From: an uncultured Lachnospiraceae bacterium | GTDB lineage: Bacteria > Bacillota > Clostridia > Lachnospirales > Lachnospiraceae | Reading direction: 5' to 3' | Assembly: GCA_902792005.1 (NCBI GenBank) | Contig: CADAXW010000004.1 | Span: 1 to 63,791, forward strand | DNA: 63,791 nucleotides | Shown: positions 44,831 through 53,579 of the stretch, one piece after another | Position numbering within the stretch: the stretch's first letter is position 1 | Layout of the letters: each line of letters opens with the position of its first letter | The notes under the pieces: model-generated | Databases searched by the model: none | Told to the model about the DNA's origin: nothing | What the model saw: only the letters and a program-made list of their open reading frames with translations | Position numbers and translations under genes: made by a program

Positions 44831-46441
44831 ATGGCGACAAAGAAGAAAAATGAGGTAGTGGAAAAGACAGTTGAAGAAACAGTTGAAAAGGAGGTGAAGG
44901 CTCCGAAGAAGACTGCGAAGAAGGCGCCAGCAAAGGCTGCAGCGGAACCGGTGGAAGAGAAGGCGGCAGATACAGCGGCTGAAAAGGCACCGGAAAAGAA
45001 GACTGCGAAGAAGACAACGAAAAAAGCGTCAGCAAAGGCAGAGGAAGCTCCGGCAGCAGAGAAGGCTGAAAAGACCGAGAAAAAGTCCGCAAAGAAGCCT
45101 GCGAAAAAAGCAGCGAAGGATTTCAATGGTGATGTGGAGGATATCGAGTCAGCAGAACGACTTCTGGCTGAGGATGCCATGAATCACCATGTTGAGATGG
45201 ATGAGCTTGCAGCGTCTGAACGAGATGCGCTGACTGCAATTGATGATTTCAACCAGGATGAAGCGGATAGAGAAGGCGGTATGTCAGTCGATGATCTGAT
45301 GCAGAATCCGATCTACAGCAAGAAGATGGAAGAGCTTCTGGCAAAGGCAAAGAAGGAGAAGAATGTCATCGAAGACACGGAGGTCATCGAGGCGTTCAAG
45401 GAGCACAGTGATCTTCTGACACCGGACAGCTTTGGCGCGATGCTGGAGTATTTTGAGAAGAACGGCGTGGATGTTCTTACCATTACCAATGATGATGATG
45501 ACGAACTTCCGGATGCAGATCTTGACTTCCCCATGTCGGATGAGGAAGAAATCGAGCAGATCGATCTGGAGCAGATGGATCTCGAGGCTGAGCTGACGGT
45601 TCCGGAAGGCGTAAGCATCGAGGATCCGGTACGTATGTACCTGAAGGAGATCGGTAAGGTTGAGCTTCTTTCCGCTGAGGAGGAGATCGAGCTTGCAAGA
45701 CGTATGGAGGAAGGCGATGAAGCGGCTAAGAAGAAGCTGGCAGAGGCAAACCTTCGTCTGGTGGTAAGTATTGCAAAGCGCTATGTAGGCCGCGGCATGC
45801 TGTTCCTGGATCTGATCCAGGAAGGTAATCTGGGCCTCATCAAGGCGGTGGAAAAGTTCGATTACCGCAAGGGTTATAAGTTCTCCACCTATGCAACCTG
45901 GTGGATCCGTCAGGCGATCACACGTGCCATCGCGGACCAGGCAAGAACCATCCGTATCCCGGTTCACATGGTAGAGACCATCAACAAGCTGATCCGTGTA
46001 TCTCGTCAGCTCCTTCAGACACTGGGCCGTGAGCCGGTACCGGAGGAAATCGCAGCCGAGATGGATATCTCCGTGGAGCGTGTCCGTGAGATCCTGAAGA
46101 TCTCTCAGGAGCCGGTATCCCTTGAGACTCCCATCGGTGAAGAGGAAGACAGTCATCTGGGTGATTTCATCCAGGATGAAAATGTACCGGTTCCCGCCGA
46201 TGCTGCTGCATTTACTCTCCTGAAGGAACAGCTCACCGATGTACTGGGTACGCTGTCAGAGCGTGAGCAGAATGTACTTCGTCTTCGTTTCGGACTGGAC
46301 GACGGACGTGCACGTACCCTGGAGGAGGTCGGTAAAGACTTCAACGTAACACGTGAGCGTATCCGTCAGATAGAGGCAAAGGCACTTCGGAAGCTGCGTC
46401 ATCCTTCCAGAAGCAGAAAATTAAGAGAATTTTTGGAGTGA
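44831..46441 (+). CDS. rpoD: primary sigma factor with Lys/Ala-rich N-terminal extension
   Basis: A 536-residue sigma-70. Regions 1.2 to 4.2 are intact: [51 protein letters not shown], and region 4.2 [20 protein letters not shown]. It is unusually long because about the first 95 residues are a histone H1-like KxAK/Pro/Glu tail, before the conserved region begins. The ATG follows GGAGAGAG. It follows dnaG by 32 bases and precedes trmK by 4, the usual Clostridia arrangement. The tail may bind DNA, RNA or the polymerase. Confidence 0.96.
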   Translation: MATKKKNEVVEKTVEETVEKEVKAPKKTAKKAPAKAAAEPVEEKAADTAAEKAPEKKTAKKTTKKASAKAEEAPAAEKAEKTEKKSAKKPAKKAAKDFNGDVEDIESAERLLAEDAMNHHVEMDELAASERDALTAIDDFNQDEADREGGMSVDDLMQNPIYSKKMEELLAKAKKEKNVIEDTEVIEAFKEHSDLLTPDSFGAMLEYFEKNGVDVLTITNDDDDELPDADLDFPMSDEEEIEQIDLEQMDLEAELTVPEGVSIEDPVRMYLKEIGKVELLSAEEEIELARRMEEGDEAAKKKLAEANLRLVVSIAKRYVGRGMLFLDLIQEGNLGLIKAVEKFDYRKGYKFSTYATWWIRQAITRAIADQARTIRIPVHMVETINKLIRVSRQLLQTLGREPVPEEIAAEMDISVERVREILKISQEPVSLETPIGEEEDSHLGDFIQDENVPVPADAAAFTLLKEQLTDVLGTLSEREQNVLRLRFGLDDGRARTLEEVGKDFNVTRERIRQIEAKALRKLRHPSRSRKLREFLE

Positions 46442-46445
46442 TGAT

Positions 46446-47153
46446 ATGAGAGAATTGGGCAAACGTTTACAGACAATTGTTGACTATGTGAATCCGGACC
46501 AGCGTGTGGCAGATGTGGGATGCGATCATGCCTATGTGAGCATGGAGCTTGCAGAGAAGAAAAACTGCACCTGCATCGCCATGGACATCAAGGAAGGCCC
46601 CTTGGAGACAGCAAAGGAGAACATCTGGGGACAGCGCCTGGATAAGAAGGTGGAAACCCGTCTGTCCGACGGCCTGAAGGAGCTTCGCGAGGGCGAGGTG
46701 GATGCCGTTGTGATCGCAGGAATGGGAGGACACCTGATCGTTGACATTTTAAAGGATGGGGCGGAGAAGCTTCGCCCCGGCATGCAGCTGGTTCTTTCAC
46801 CCCAGTCGGATCTTCGGCTGGTACGGTATGAGCTAAGAAAGAGAAATATCTTCATAGAGCAGGAGAGCTGCCTTCAGGATGCAGGAAAATGGTACTTCGT
46901 GCTGAACTGCAAGGTAGGGATCCGAATGCCTATGGAGGTACCGGATGAGGTGGCGAAGGAGAATATGATGTATGGCACATATCTGCCGCAGCATCCGACG
47001 GATGAGTTCCGGGAATTCCTGGATTGGGAAGCAAAGGGGCTGCAGGTTCTGATCAAGGACCTGGAGAAGCAGAAAACACCGGCTGCCCGTGCAAGACGTG
47101 GGAGTCTTACAAGACAGCTGGAGGAGAACCGGAAACTGAGAGAGACACTGTAA
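46446..47153 (+). CDS. trmK: tRNA (adenine-22-N1)-methyltransferase
   Basis: A 235-residue SAM methyltransferase that modifies A22 of bacterial tRNAs. The SAM site has RVADVGCDHAYV and MDIKEGPLETAKEN, and the catalytic region VIAGMGGHLI. The C-terminal coiled coil is typical. It starts 4 bases after the rpoD stop. The usual neighbour, a Nif3-like gene, is absent; a repeat array and a kinase gene follow instead. Confidence 0.92.
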   Translation: MRELGKRLQTIVDYVNPDQRVADVGCDHAYVSMELAEKKNCTCIAMDIKEGPLETAKENIWGQRLDKKVETRLSDGLKELREGEVDAVVIAGMGGHLIVDILKDGAEKLRPGMQLVLSPQSDLRLVRYELRKRNIFIEQESCLQDAGKWYFVLNCKVGIRMPMEVPDEVAKENMMYGTYLPQHPTDEFREFLDWEAKGLQVLIKDLEKQKTPAARARRGSLTRQLEENRKLRETL

Positions 47154-47191
47154 GAGAGACTCTATAAGAGAGACGCTGTAAGAGAGACAGC
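47140..47191 (+). repeat. 14-bp tandem repeat over the trmK stop
   Basis: GAGAGACactGTAA-type units repeat at 47140, 47154 and 47168, with a partial fourth from 47182. The TAA of the first unit is the trmK stop codon. Confidence 0.88.
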
Positions 47192-47235
47192 TTGGGAGAG
47201 GTACTTCGAAGGGAGTGCCTGAAAAAGGAGAAGGA

Positions 47236-48906
47236 ATGAAGGAAATTAGTATTACGATCCTGGATGGAGATGAGAAGCGGGAGCTGAAGCTGGAAAGCGG
47301 AACGCCCCTTTCCCGTCTCGTGAGTCAGGATCCGGACTTCGGGCAGATGATCGTTGCTGCGAAGGTGAACAGAAGACTGGTGGAGCTGGGAAGGAAACTA
47401 TATAAGCCGGCAGAGGTGGAGTTTGTTACCACAGAGAATCCCATCGGTTTTGATATGTACAAGCGAAGCCTTGTACTGCTTATGCTGAGGGCCTGTGAGA
47501 ATGCATTTCCGCAGAAAAAGATCCAGGTTCTGTACTCGCTGGGGCAGGGGTATTTCTGCACGGTGCGTGAGAAGGACGGCACCCTGGTGGCTCTGACACA
47601 GGAGGATCTGGAAAGACTCAGAGGGGTGATGCTGGAGCTTGTGGCGAAAAAACTGCCCATCGAAAAGAAGGTTGTTACCACACATGAAGCCGTGAAAATG
47701 TTCCGCGAACGTGGTATGGAGCAGAAGGCTGAGCTCTTCCGTTACCGCCGCGCATCCCGTGTGAATCTTTACTGTATGGATGGGTATGAGGATTATTTTT
47801 ACGGTTATATGCTGCCCTCCACGGAGGGGCTGTCGAGATTTGATCTGACCACCTATGATGATGGTTTTGTGCTGGTGGTTCCAAAGAGAAATTCTCTGGA
47901 TATGGGTGATGGATACAAGGCTCCGGACCGCTTATATACGGCGCTCCGAAAGGCAGAGGACTGGGGACATCAGTTGGGGATCTCCGGCGTCGGTCAGCTG
48001 AATACCGAGATTTGTAAGGGACATCTGAATGATCTGATCCTGATCCAGGAGGCTCTGATGGAGAAGCAGATCGCGGACGTGGCAGAGGAGATCCACGCGA
48101 AGGGAAGGAAGCTGATCCTGATCGCAGGACCGTCTTCTTCGGGAAAGACTACATTTTCAAATCGTCTGGCTGTGCAGCTTCGTGCGCATGGTCTGAACCC
48201 GCATCCCATCGCCATGGACAACTTCTTCAAGGACCGCGTGGACACGCCCAGAGATGAGAACGGACAGTATGATTTCGAGTCCATCGGTGCGATGGATCTG
48301 GAGCTGTTCAACAAGGATATGGAGCTTCTTCTGGAGGGGAAGGAAGTGGAAATGCCCCGCTTCGACTTCACGATAGGAGAAAAGAAGTTTGAAGGGAAAA
48401 TGCTGAAGTTAAAGCCGGATGATGTGCTTGTGGTTGAAGGGATCCATGCACTGAATCCTGCCTCGACCTACGCGCTTCCGTCGGATTCCAGCTATAAGAT
48501 CTACATCAGTGCGCTGACGCAGCTGAACCTGGATGAGCATAACCGGATATCCACCTCGGATACTCGACTGCTTCGCCGGATCGTAAGAGATGCGCGGACC
48601 CGCGGCAATAATGCGGAACAGACCATACGTATGTGGGAGTCGGTTCGGAGAGGAGAAGAGAGAAATATCTTCCCGTTTCAGGATGAGGCGGATGCCATGT
48701 TCAACTCGGCGCTGATCTATGAGCTTCCGGCCATAAAGATCTTTGCGGAACCTCTGCTCTTCACGGTTCCGTCGGATTCTCCGGAGTTCTATGAGGCCAA
48801 ACGGCTGCTGAAATTCCTGGAGTATTTCCTGGGGATCGAGCTCAGCAGTGTGCCGAATCATTCCCTGCTCCGGGAGTTTATCGGAGGCGGATGCTTCGAT
48901 ATCTAA
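47236..48906 (+). CDS. nucleoside (uridine-type) kinase with TGS domain
   Basis: A 556-residue protein. The N-terminus is TGS-like (about 1-60), followed by a region like the editing domain of threonyl-tRNA synthetase, then a uridine-kinase-like P-loop domain from about residue 290 with AGPSSSGKTTF and VVEGIHALNP. This architecture is widespread in Firmicutes and Thermotoga as a 'nucleoside kinase'; the true substrate is uncertain. ATG at 47236 follows AAAAGGAG. It is probably co-transcribed with trmK. Confidence 0.88.
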   Translation: MKEISITILDGDEKRELKLESGTPLSRLVSQDPDFGQMIVAAKVNRRLVELGRKLYKPAEVEFVTTENPIGFDMYKRSLVLLMLRACENAFPQKKIQVLYSLGQGYFCTVREKDGTLVALTQEDLERLRGVMLELVAKKLPIEKKVVTTHEAVKMFRERGMEQKAELFRYRRASRVNLYCMDGYEDYFYGYMLPSTEGLSRFDLTTYDDGFVLVVPKRNSLDMGDGYKAPDRLYTALRKAEDWGHQLGISGVGQLNTEICKGHLNDLILIQEALMEKQIADVAEEIHAKGRKLILIAGPSSSGKTTFSNRLAVQLRAHGLNPHPIAMDNFFKDRVDTPRDENGQYDFESIGAMDLELFNKDMELLLEGKEVEMPRFDFTIGEKKFEGKMLKLKPDDVLVVEGIHALNPASTYALPSDSSYKIYISALTQLNLDEHNRISTSDTRLLRRIVRDARTRGNNAEQTIRMWESVRRGEERNIFPFQDEADAMFNSALIYELPAIKIFAEPLLFTVPSDSPEFYEAKRLLKFLEYFLGIELSSVPNHSLLREFIGGGCFDI

Positions 48907-48927
48907 ATAAAAAATACAAATAAAAAA

Positions 48928-49265
48928 GTCGAGCAGAACGATAAGCCGGGTTATGTCGAGGGTGATCATCTATCTAGACCGTATGTTACCATACGGTTCA
49001 AGCAACCTACCTGTGACACGGCGGGCAACCGTATCGTCACGTCTTGGTCTTGCTTCGGATGGGGTTTACAGAGCCTGTCCTGTTACCAGGCCAGCGGTGA
49101 GCTCTTACCTCGCCATTTCACCCTTACCGGCCGAAGCCGGCGGTATCTTTCTGTTGCACTTTCCCGGGAGTCGCCTCCGCCGGACGTTATCCGGCATCCT
49201 GCCCTGTGAAGCCCGGACTTTCCTCACCTGGATGGAACCAGCCGCGATCACCTGTCCTGCTCGAC
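48928..49265 (-). ncRNA. rnpB: RNase P RNA (bacterial type A)
   Basis: On the minus strand the 338-base RNA starts GTCGAGCAGG and ends with the pairing GTTCTGCTCGAC (P1 helix). The universal elements are present: GAGGAAAGTCCGGGCT near the 5' end and ACATAACCCGGCTTAT near the 3' end. It processes the 5' ends of tRNA precursors. A T-rich run follows the 3' end on this strand and serves as a terminator. The ends are set by P1 pairing. Confidence 0.95.
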
Positions 49266-49272
49266 GGGTGAT

Positions 49273-49302
49273 AGTGTATCACAGTTCGCACGGAAATGGC
49301 AA
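49273..49302 (-). promoter_or_regulatory. rnpB promoter
   Basis: On the minus strand TTGCCA, 18 bases, TACACT with TGA directly before it. It lies about 8 bases upstream of the RNA's 5' end. Confidence 0.7.
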
Positions 49303-49349
49303 GTGAAAAGGAATAGTAAAAAGTCGTCATGTAAAAGGAGGAGTTACAA

Positions 49350-49892
49350 ATGGATTTTGATGCATGTGTAAAAGAGAGAAGAAGTGTTCGTCGTTTTACA
49401 GAGGAACCGGTAGACCATGAGACTATCGAGAAGATCATTGATCTGGCGAGGTTTTCTCCGTCCTGGAAGAATACCCAGACTACACGGTATTACGTGATCG
49501 AGAAGCCGGAAATGATCCAGAGGATCTGTGATGAGGGTGTGATGGGATTTGAAGGAAATGTAAAGACCCTTTCCAAGGCAAAGCAGCTGGTGGTGATCGC
49601 TACGGTGAACAAGCGCTGCGGCTATGAAAGAGACGGTTCCTTTACGACCTCCAAGGAGGATCGCTGGGAGATGTTTGACGCAGGGATCGCAACCCAGACC
49701 TTCTCTCTGGCAGCCCACAGTCTGGGGGTTGGAAGTGTTATCATGGGCATCTTTGATGATGCAAAGATCGCAGAGATCATCGGCCTTCCCGAGGGACAGA
49801 GCGTATCCTGTCTTCTGGCCATCGGATATCCGAAGTTCACACCGGATCCGGTACCCAGAAAGGAAGTTGCTGATCTTCTGAATTATGTATAG
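49350..49892 (+). CDS. nitroreductase-family flavoprotein
   Basis: A 180-residue FMN-dependent oxidoreductase. The N-terminal ERRSVRRFTEEPVD and PSWKNTQTTRYYVI bind FMN phosphate, and AIGYPKFTPDPVPRKE is the usual C-terminal motif. It is a short single-domain member. The ATG follows AAAAGGAGGAG. The natural substrate is not evident. It is divergent from rnpB and 31 bases upstream of topB. Confidence 0.9.
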   Translation: MDFDACVKERRSVRRFTEEPVDHETIEKIIDLARFSPSWKNTQTTRYYVIEKPEMIQRICDEGVMGFEGNVKTLSKAKQLVVIATVNKRCGYERDGSFTTSKEDRWEMFDAGIATQTFSLAAHSLGVGSVIMGIFDDAKIAEIIGLPEGQSVSCLLAIGYPKFTPDPVPRKEVADLLNYV

Positions 49893-49923
49893 CAGATCAA
49901 TGTTAGATTAGGAGACAGAACAT

Positions 49924-52020
49924 TTGAAACGAGTTTTCATTGCCGAGAAGCCCAGCGTCGCGCAACAGTTTGCGACGGCGCTGGGTGTTCGCGGTTCAAG
50001 ACAAAATGGTTATATCGAATCAGGAGACGATATCATAACCTGGTGCGTGGGACATCTGGTCACCATGAGCTATCCGGAGGTCTATGACCCGGAAATGAAG
50101 CGCTGGAAGATGGAGACGATCCCCTTTATTCCGGAGGATTTCAAGTACGAGATCATTCCTGCGGTGGCCAAGCAGTTTAAGATCGTGAAGGAGCTTCTGA
50201 ACAGAGAGGATGTGGACAGGATCTATGTCTGCACCGACTCCGGGCGGGAGGGAGAATACATCTATCGCCTGGTGGATCAGATGGCGGAGGTTCCTGCCAC
50301 AAAGCAGAAATTCCGTGTGTGGATCGACTCACAGACGGATGAAGAGATCCTTCGTGGAGTCCGGGAAGCAAAGCCGCTTTCTGAGTATGATTCCCTGTCG
50401 GATGCGGCGTATCTTCGGGCAAAGGAAGACTACCTGATGGGGATCAATTTCTCCCGGGCCCTTTCCCTGAAATATGCCTGGAAGATCAGGGAATATCTGG
50501 GAATGGACAAATGTGTCATCGCGGTGGGCCGGGTTATGACCTGCGTTCTCGGGATGATCGTGGAGCGGGAAAGAAGCATTCGTTCCTTTGTTCCGACCCC
50601 CTTTTACAGAGTGCTTGCCCAGGTAGGGAAGAAGCCGGAGGAGGCCGATAATACAACGCTTTTTGAAGCGGAGTGGCGTGCCGTGGAAGGCACAAAATAC
50701 TGGAACAGTCCGGAGCTTTATAAGGAAAACGGCTTCAAGGAAAAAGAGAAGGCGGAGGCCCTGGTAAAGGAGCTGGATGAACCAATCCCGGTGACCCTTA
50801 AGGTGGAGAAGCTGACGAAGAAAACGGAGAAGAAGAATCCGCCGCTGCTTTACAACCTGGCAGAGCTTCAGAATGACTGCTCCAGGATCTATAAGATCAA
50901 TCCGTCACAGACGCTGGAGATCGTACAGGAGCTGTATGAGAAGAAAATGGTCACTTATCCAAGAACGGATGCCAGAGTTCTGTCCACGGCAGTATCCAAG
51001 GAGATCCATAAGAATCTGCGGGGACTTTCGGCCTATCCGGAGCTGGGAAGCTATGCATCCTATGTGGTAGAGAAGAATGCCTATAAGGGACTGGAGAAGT
51101 CCAGATATGTGAATGACAAGCAGATCACGGACCACTATGCCATTATTCCAACCGGGCAGAATGTAGGTCAGGCCGGATCCCTTTCTGCCGTGAAAGCCGG
51201 GGTATATGATCTCATTGTCCGTAGATTCCTGTCCATCTTTTTCCCGCCGGCGGAATACCAGAAGGTTGCCATCGAGCTGGTGCGGAACGGAGAACATTTC
51301 TTTGCGAATTTTAAGAGCCTGCTGAAGCCGGGATATCTGATGATCGCCGACCGGAATTACGGAAAGAAGAAGGAAGCGAAGGACGGAACAGAGGCAAAGA
51401 ATGGAACAGAAGCCAAGGAAGAGGAGGGCGCTGAGCGAATGATGGATCCTGAAGAAGCGGCCCGCCTGGTGGAGGGGCTTCGGAAGGGAAGCGTGCTTTC
51501 CTGCAACGGCTTTGCCATAAAGGAAGGGACCACGTCTCCGCCGAAACGCTATGCCTCCGGTACATTGATCCTTGCCATGGAGAATGCCGGACAGCTCATC
51601 GAGGATGAAGAGCTGAGGGAGCAGATCAAGGGCGCGGGGATCGGAACCTCTGCGACCCGGGATGCCATCATCAGCAAGCTGGTGAAGAATCAGTACATTG
51701 CACTGAATCAGAAAACGCAGATCATCACGCCTACATTTCTGGGGGAGATCATCTATGACTGCGTGCTTTATTCCATCCGGGGACTGCTGCGCGCGGACCT
51801 TACAGCCAGCTGGGAAAAGGGCCTTGCAGGCGTCGCGGGAGGTACCATTTCCTCCGGAGAATACTTGACGAAAATGACGGACTATGTTACGAAATATACG
51901 AACTATGTAAAGGGTCTGAACAACCAGAATCAGATCACCAGAGTCTTCGATCAGACGAAGCCCTTCTATGAGGGAAAGAGCAAGGCGAAGACCGCAAAGA
52001 AAAAACAGAAACAGGAGTAG
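49924..52020 (+). CDS. topB: DNA topoisomerase III
   Basis: A 698-residue type IA topoisomerase that decatenates and relaxes DNA through single-strand passage. The N-terminal TOPRIM has FIAEKPSVAQQFA and TDSGREGEYIYR; the catalytic Tyr345 is in MVTYPRTDAR. TTG at 49924 follows AGGAGAC. An acidic, repetitive insert (DGTEAKNGTEAK) appears near residue 490. No C-terminal zinc-finger domain is present. It is the second gene after the nitroreductase. TopB is often chromosomal, so no plasmid is implied. Confidence 0.94.
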   Translation: MKRVFIAEKPSVAQQFATALGVRGSRQNGYIESGDDIITWCVGHLVTMSYPEVYDPEMKRWKMETIPFIPEDFKYEIIPAVAKQFKIVKELLNREDVDRIYVCTDSGREGEYIYRLVDQMAEVPATKQKFRVWIDSQTDEEILRGVREAKPLSEYDSLSDAAYLRAKEDYLMGINFSRALSLKYAWKIREYLGMDKCVIAVGRVMTCVLGMIVERERSIRSFVPTPFYRVLAQVGKKPEEADNTTLFEAEWRAVEGTKYWNSPELYKENGFKEKEKAEALVKELDEPIPVTLKVEKLTKKTEKKNPPLLYNLAELQNDCSRIYKINPSQTLEIVQELYEKKMVTYPRTDARVLSTAVSKEIHKNLRGLSAYPELGSYASYVVEKNAYKGLEKSRYVNDKQITDHYAIIPTGQNVGQAGSLSAVKAGVYDLIVRRFLSIFFPPAEYQKVAIELVRNGEHFFANFKSLLKPGYLMIADRNYGKKKEAKDGTEAKNGTEAKEEEGAERMMDPEEAARLVEGLRKGSVLSCNGFAIKEGTTSPPKRYASGTLILAMENAGQLIEDEELREQIKGAGIGTSATRDAIISKLVKNQYIALNQKTQIITPTFLGEIIYDCVLYSIRGLLRADLTASWEKGLAGVAGGTISSGEYLTKMTDYVTKYTNYVKGLNNQNQITRVFDQTKPFYEGKSKAKTAKKKQKQE

Positions 52021-52024
52021 AAAA

Positions 52025-52714
52025 ATGAACGAACATTTACTGGAAGTGAAGAACATGTATGACCTGACACACACCCTTGCCGCACCCCTTCTGGAGTCGG
52101 TGCAGTATCCCTGGGAAGCACTGCCGAAGATCGGAGAGTTTATCCTTCAGCTGGGGAGGACACTGGGGCCGGAATATAAGAAGCGCGGGGATGATGTCTG
52201 GATCCACGAAACCGCAACGGTTTTTGATTCCGCATACATCCACGGACCTGCCATCATCGGCCCGAATACAGAGGTGCGCCAGTGCGCATTTATCCGCGGA
52301 AATGCGCTGGTGGGTGCTGACTGCGTTGTGGGCAATTCCACGGAGCTTAAGAACGTGATCCTCTTTGATCATGTACAGGTTCCCCATTACAACTACGTGG
52401 GTGATTCCATTCTCGGTTACTTCTCACACATGGGAGCAGGCTCCATCACCTCCAACGTGAAATCGGACAAAACTCTGGTGGTTGTAAAGGGGAATGATGA
52501 ATTCAGTGATATTGAAATCAAAACAGGACTGAAGAAATTCGGAGCCATGTTAGGAGATCATGTTGAGGTCGGATGCAACTCGGTTCTCAATCCGGGAAGT
52601 GTGATCGGACGTTTCACAAACATCTATCCGCTGTCTCCCATTCGAGGATACATTCCTGAAAACAGCATTGTGAAAACTGGAAATGTAGTCGTTACAAAAC
52701 GGCCGGAAGTGTAG
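52025..52714 (+). CDS. left-handed beta-helix acyl/nucleotidyltransferase-like protein
   Basis: A 229-residue protein. About 60 N-terminal residues precede a hexapeptide-repeat left-handed beta helix (AYIHGPAIIGPNTEVRQCAF, then IRGNALVGADCVVGNSTELK), with a further set near LGDHVEVGCNSVLNPGSVIG. It resembles the C-terminal half of GlmU-type UDP-GlcNAc enzymes but lacks the uridylyltransferase domain, so it is probably an acyltransferase or inactive relative. ATG at 52025 follows AGGAG, starting 5 bases after the topB stop. Confidence 0.8.
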   Translation: MNEHLLEVKNMYDLTHTLAAPLLESVQYPWEALPKIGEFILQLGRTLGPEYKKRGDDVWIHETATVFDSAYIHGPAIIGPNTEVRQCAFIRGNALVGADCVVGNSTELKNVILFDHVQVPHYNYVGDSILGYFSHMGAGSITSNVKSDKTLVVVKGNDEFSDIEIKTGLKKFGAMLGDHVEVGCNSVLNPGSVIGRFTNIYPLSPIRGYIPENSIVKTGNVVVTKRPEV

Positions 52715-52741
52715 GAAACACGTGCTTTTTATTGTGCAATC

Positions 52742-52774
52742 TGTTTTGAAAACTTTACATTTTTTTTCAAAACA
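52742..52774 (+). terminator. AT-only hairpin after the beta-helix gene
   Basis: TGTTTTGAAAA and TTTTCAAAACA form an 11-bp stem around ctttacatttt. With only two G-C pairs it is a weak terminator. Confidence 0.4.
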
Positions 52775-52804
52775 TAGTCAATAAAGAGAAAATGCATGAA
52801 AAAG

Positions 52805-52833
52805 TTGCAAAAATGTTTCATTCGTTTTAAAAT
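52805..52833 (+). promoter_or_regulatory. promoter of the histone-like gene
   Basis: TTGCAA (52805-52810), 17 bases, TAAAAT (52828-52833), in an AT-rich spacer of 200 bases. Confidence 0.7.
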
Positions 52834-52914
52834 CTGTTACATGGTAACAAAATAACGGCAAGAAACATTATGTTGCTGGTTGAGTGAATGTTTATCTCAC
52901 GGAGGGAAAAGAAA

Positions 52915-53490
52915 ATGACAGTGAAGAAGACAAAGGTGAAGGATCTTGCAGAGAAGTTAGCAGCAGTTAAGAAGGAAGAAGCAAAGGCTGAGGTTAAGGC
53001 TGAGGCAGTAAAGGAAGAAGTTAAGGCTGAGGCAAAGGCTGAGGCAAAGGCTCCTGCAAAGGCTCCTGCTAAGAAGGCACCTGCAAAGAAGGCAGCACCG
53101 GCTAAGAAGGAAACTGCAGCCAAGAAGGAAGCAGCACCGGCTAAGAAGGAAGCAGCACCTGCAAAGAAGGAAGCAGCACCTGCAAAGAAGGCAGCTCCTG
53201 CTAAGAAGGAAACTGCAGCAAAGAAGGAAGCAGCACCGGCTAAGAAGGCAGCTCCTGCAAAGAAGGCAGCTCCGGCTAAGAAGGCAGCTCCCGCAAAGAA
53301 GGAAGCAGCTCCTCAGGTTGAGCTCTTTGTTGAGTATCAGGGTGGAAGCCAGAAGGTTGATGACCTGATCGTAAAGGCAAAGGAAGTATCCGGCAAGAAG
53401 AACATCAAGTTCCTCAACATCTACTATCAGCCGGAGAACAACATTGTTTACTTCACAGCAGATGGCGCAGAGGGATGCTTCAATCTGTAA
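52915..53490 (+). CDS. histone H1-like Ala/Lys/Pro protein with DUF6465-like C-terminus
   Basis: A 191-residue protein. Residues 1-135 are low-complexity repeats of PAKKEAA/PAKKAA, very like histone H1 tails and bacterial nucleoid proteins. The last about 60 residues are a folded domain (VELFVEYQGGSQKVDDL and NIYYQPENNIVYFTADG) that I match to the DUF6465 family of Lachnospiraceae. ATG at 52915 follows GGAGGG; an earlier ATG at 52888 lacks a site. It has its own promoter. It probably binds DNA or RNA non-specifically. The GTGAC palindrome lies just after its stop. Confidence 0.85.
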   Translation: MTVKKTKVKDLAEKLAAVKKEEAKAEVKAEAVKEEVKAEAKAEAKAPAKAPAKKAPAKKAAPAKKETAAKKEAAPAKKEAAPAKKEAAPAKKAAPAKKETAAKKEAAPAKKAAPAKKAAPAKKAAPAKKEAAPQVELFVEYQGGSQKVDDLIVKAKEVSGKKNIKFLNIYYQPENNIVYFTADGAEGCFNL

Positions 53491-53503
53491 GCTAATATAG
53501 AGT

Positions 53504-53577
53504 GTGACAAAGGGGACAGTCCCCATTGTCACGTTTTCCTGGGAAAACGTGACAAGCGGGACTGTCCCCTTTGTCAC
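53504..53577. repeat. 74-bp GTGAC...GTCAC palindrome, second near-identical copy
   Basis: Two 36-base arms, differing at two positions, flank a TG centre, with the same GTGACAAAGGGGACAGTCCC core as the copy at 11553. It lies between the convergent histone-like gene and clpX and ends three bases before the clpX stop codon. Confidence 0.9.
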
Positions 53578-53579
53578 GC

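Noticed and set aside
49924-52020. topB as evidence for a plasmid or conjugative element
   Set aside because: Neighbours are all housekeeping genes (rnpB, clpX) and no relaxase, T4SS or integrase gene is present; topB is common on chromosomes.
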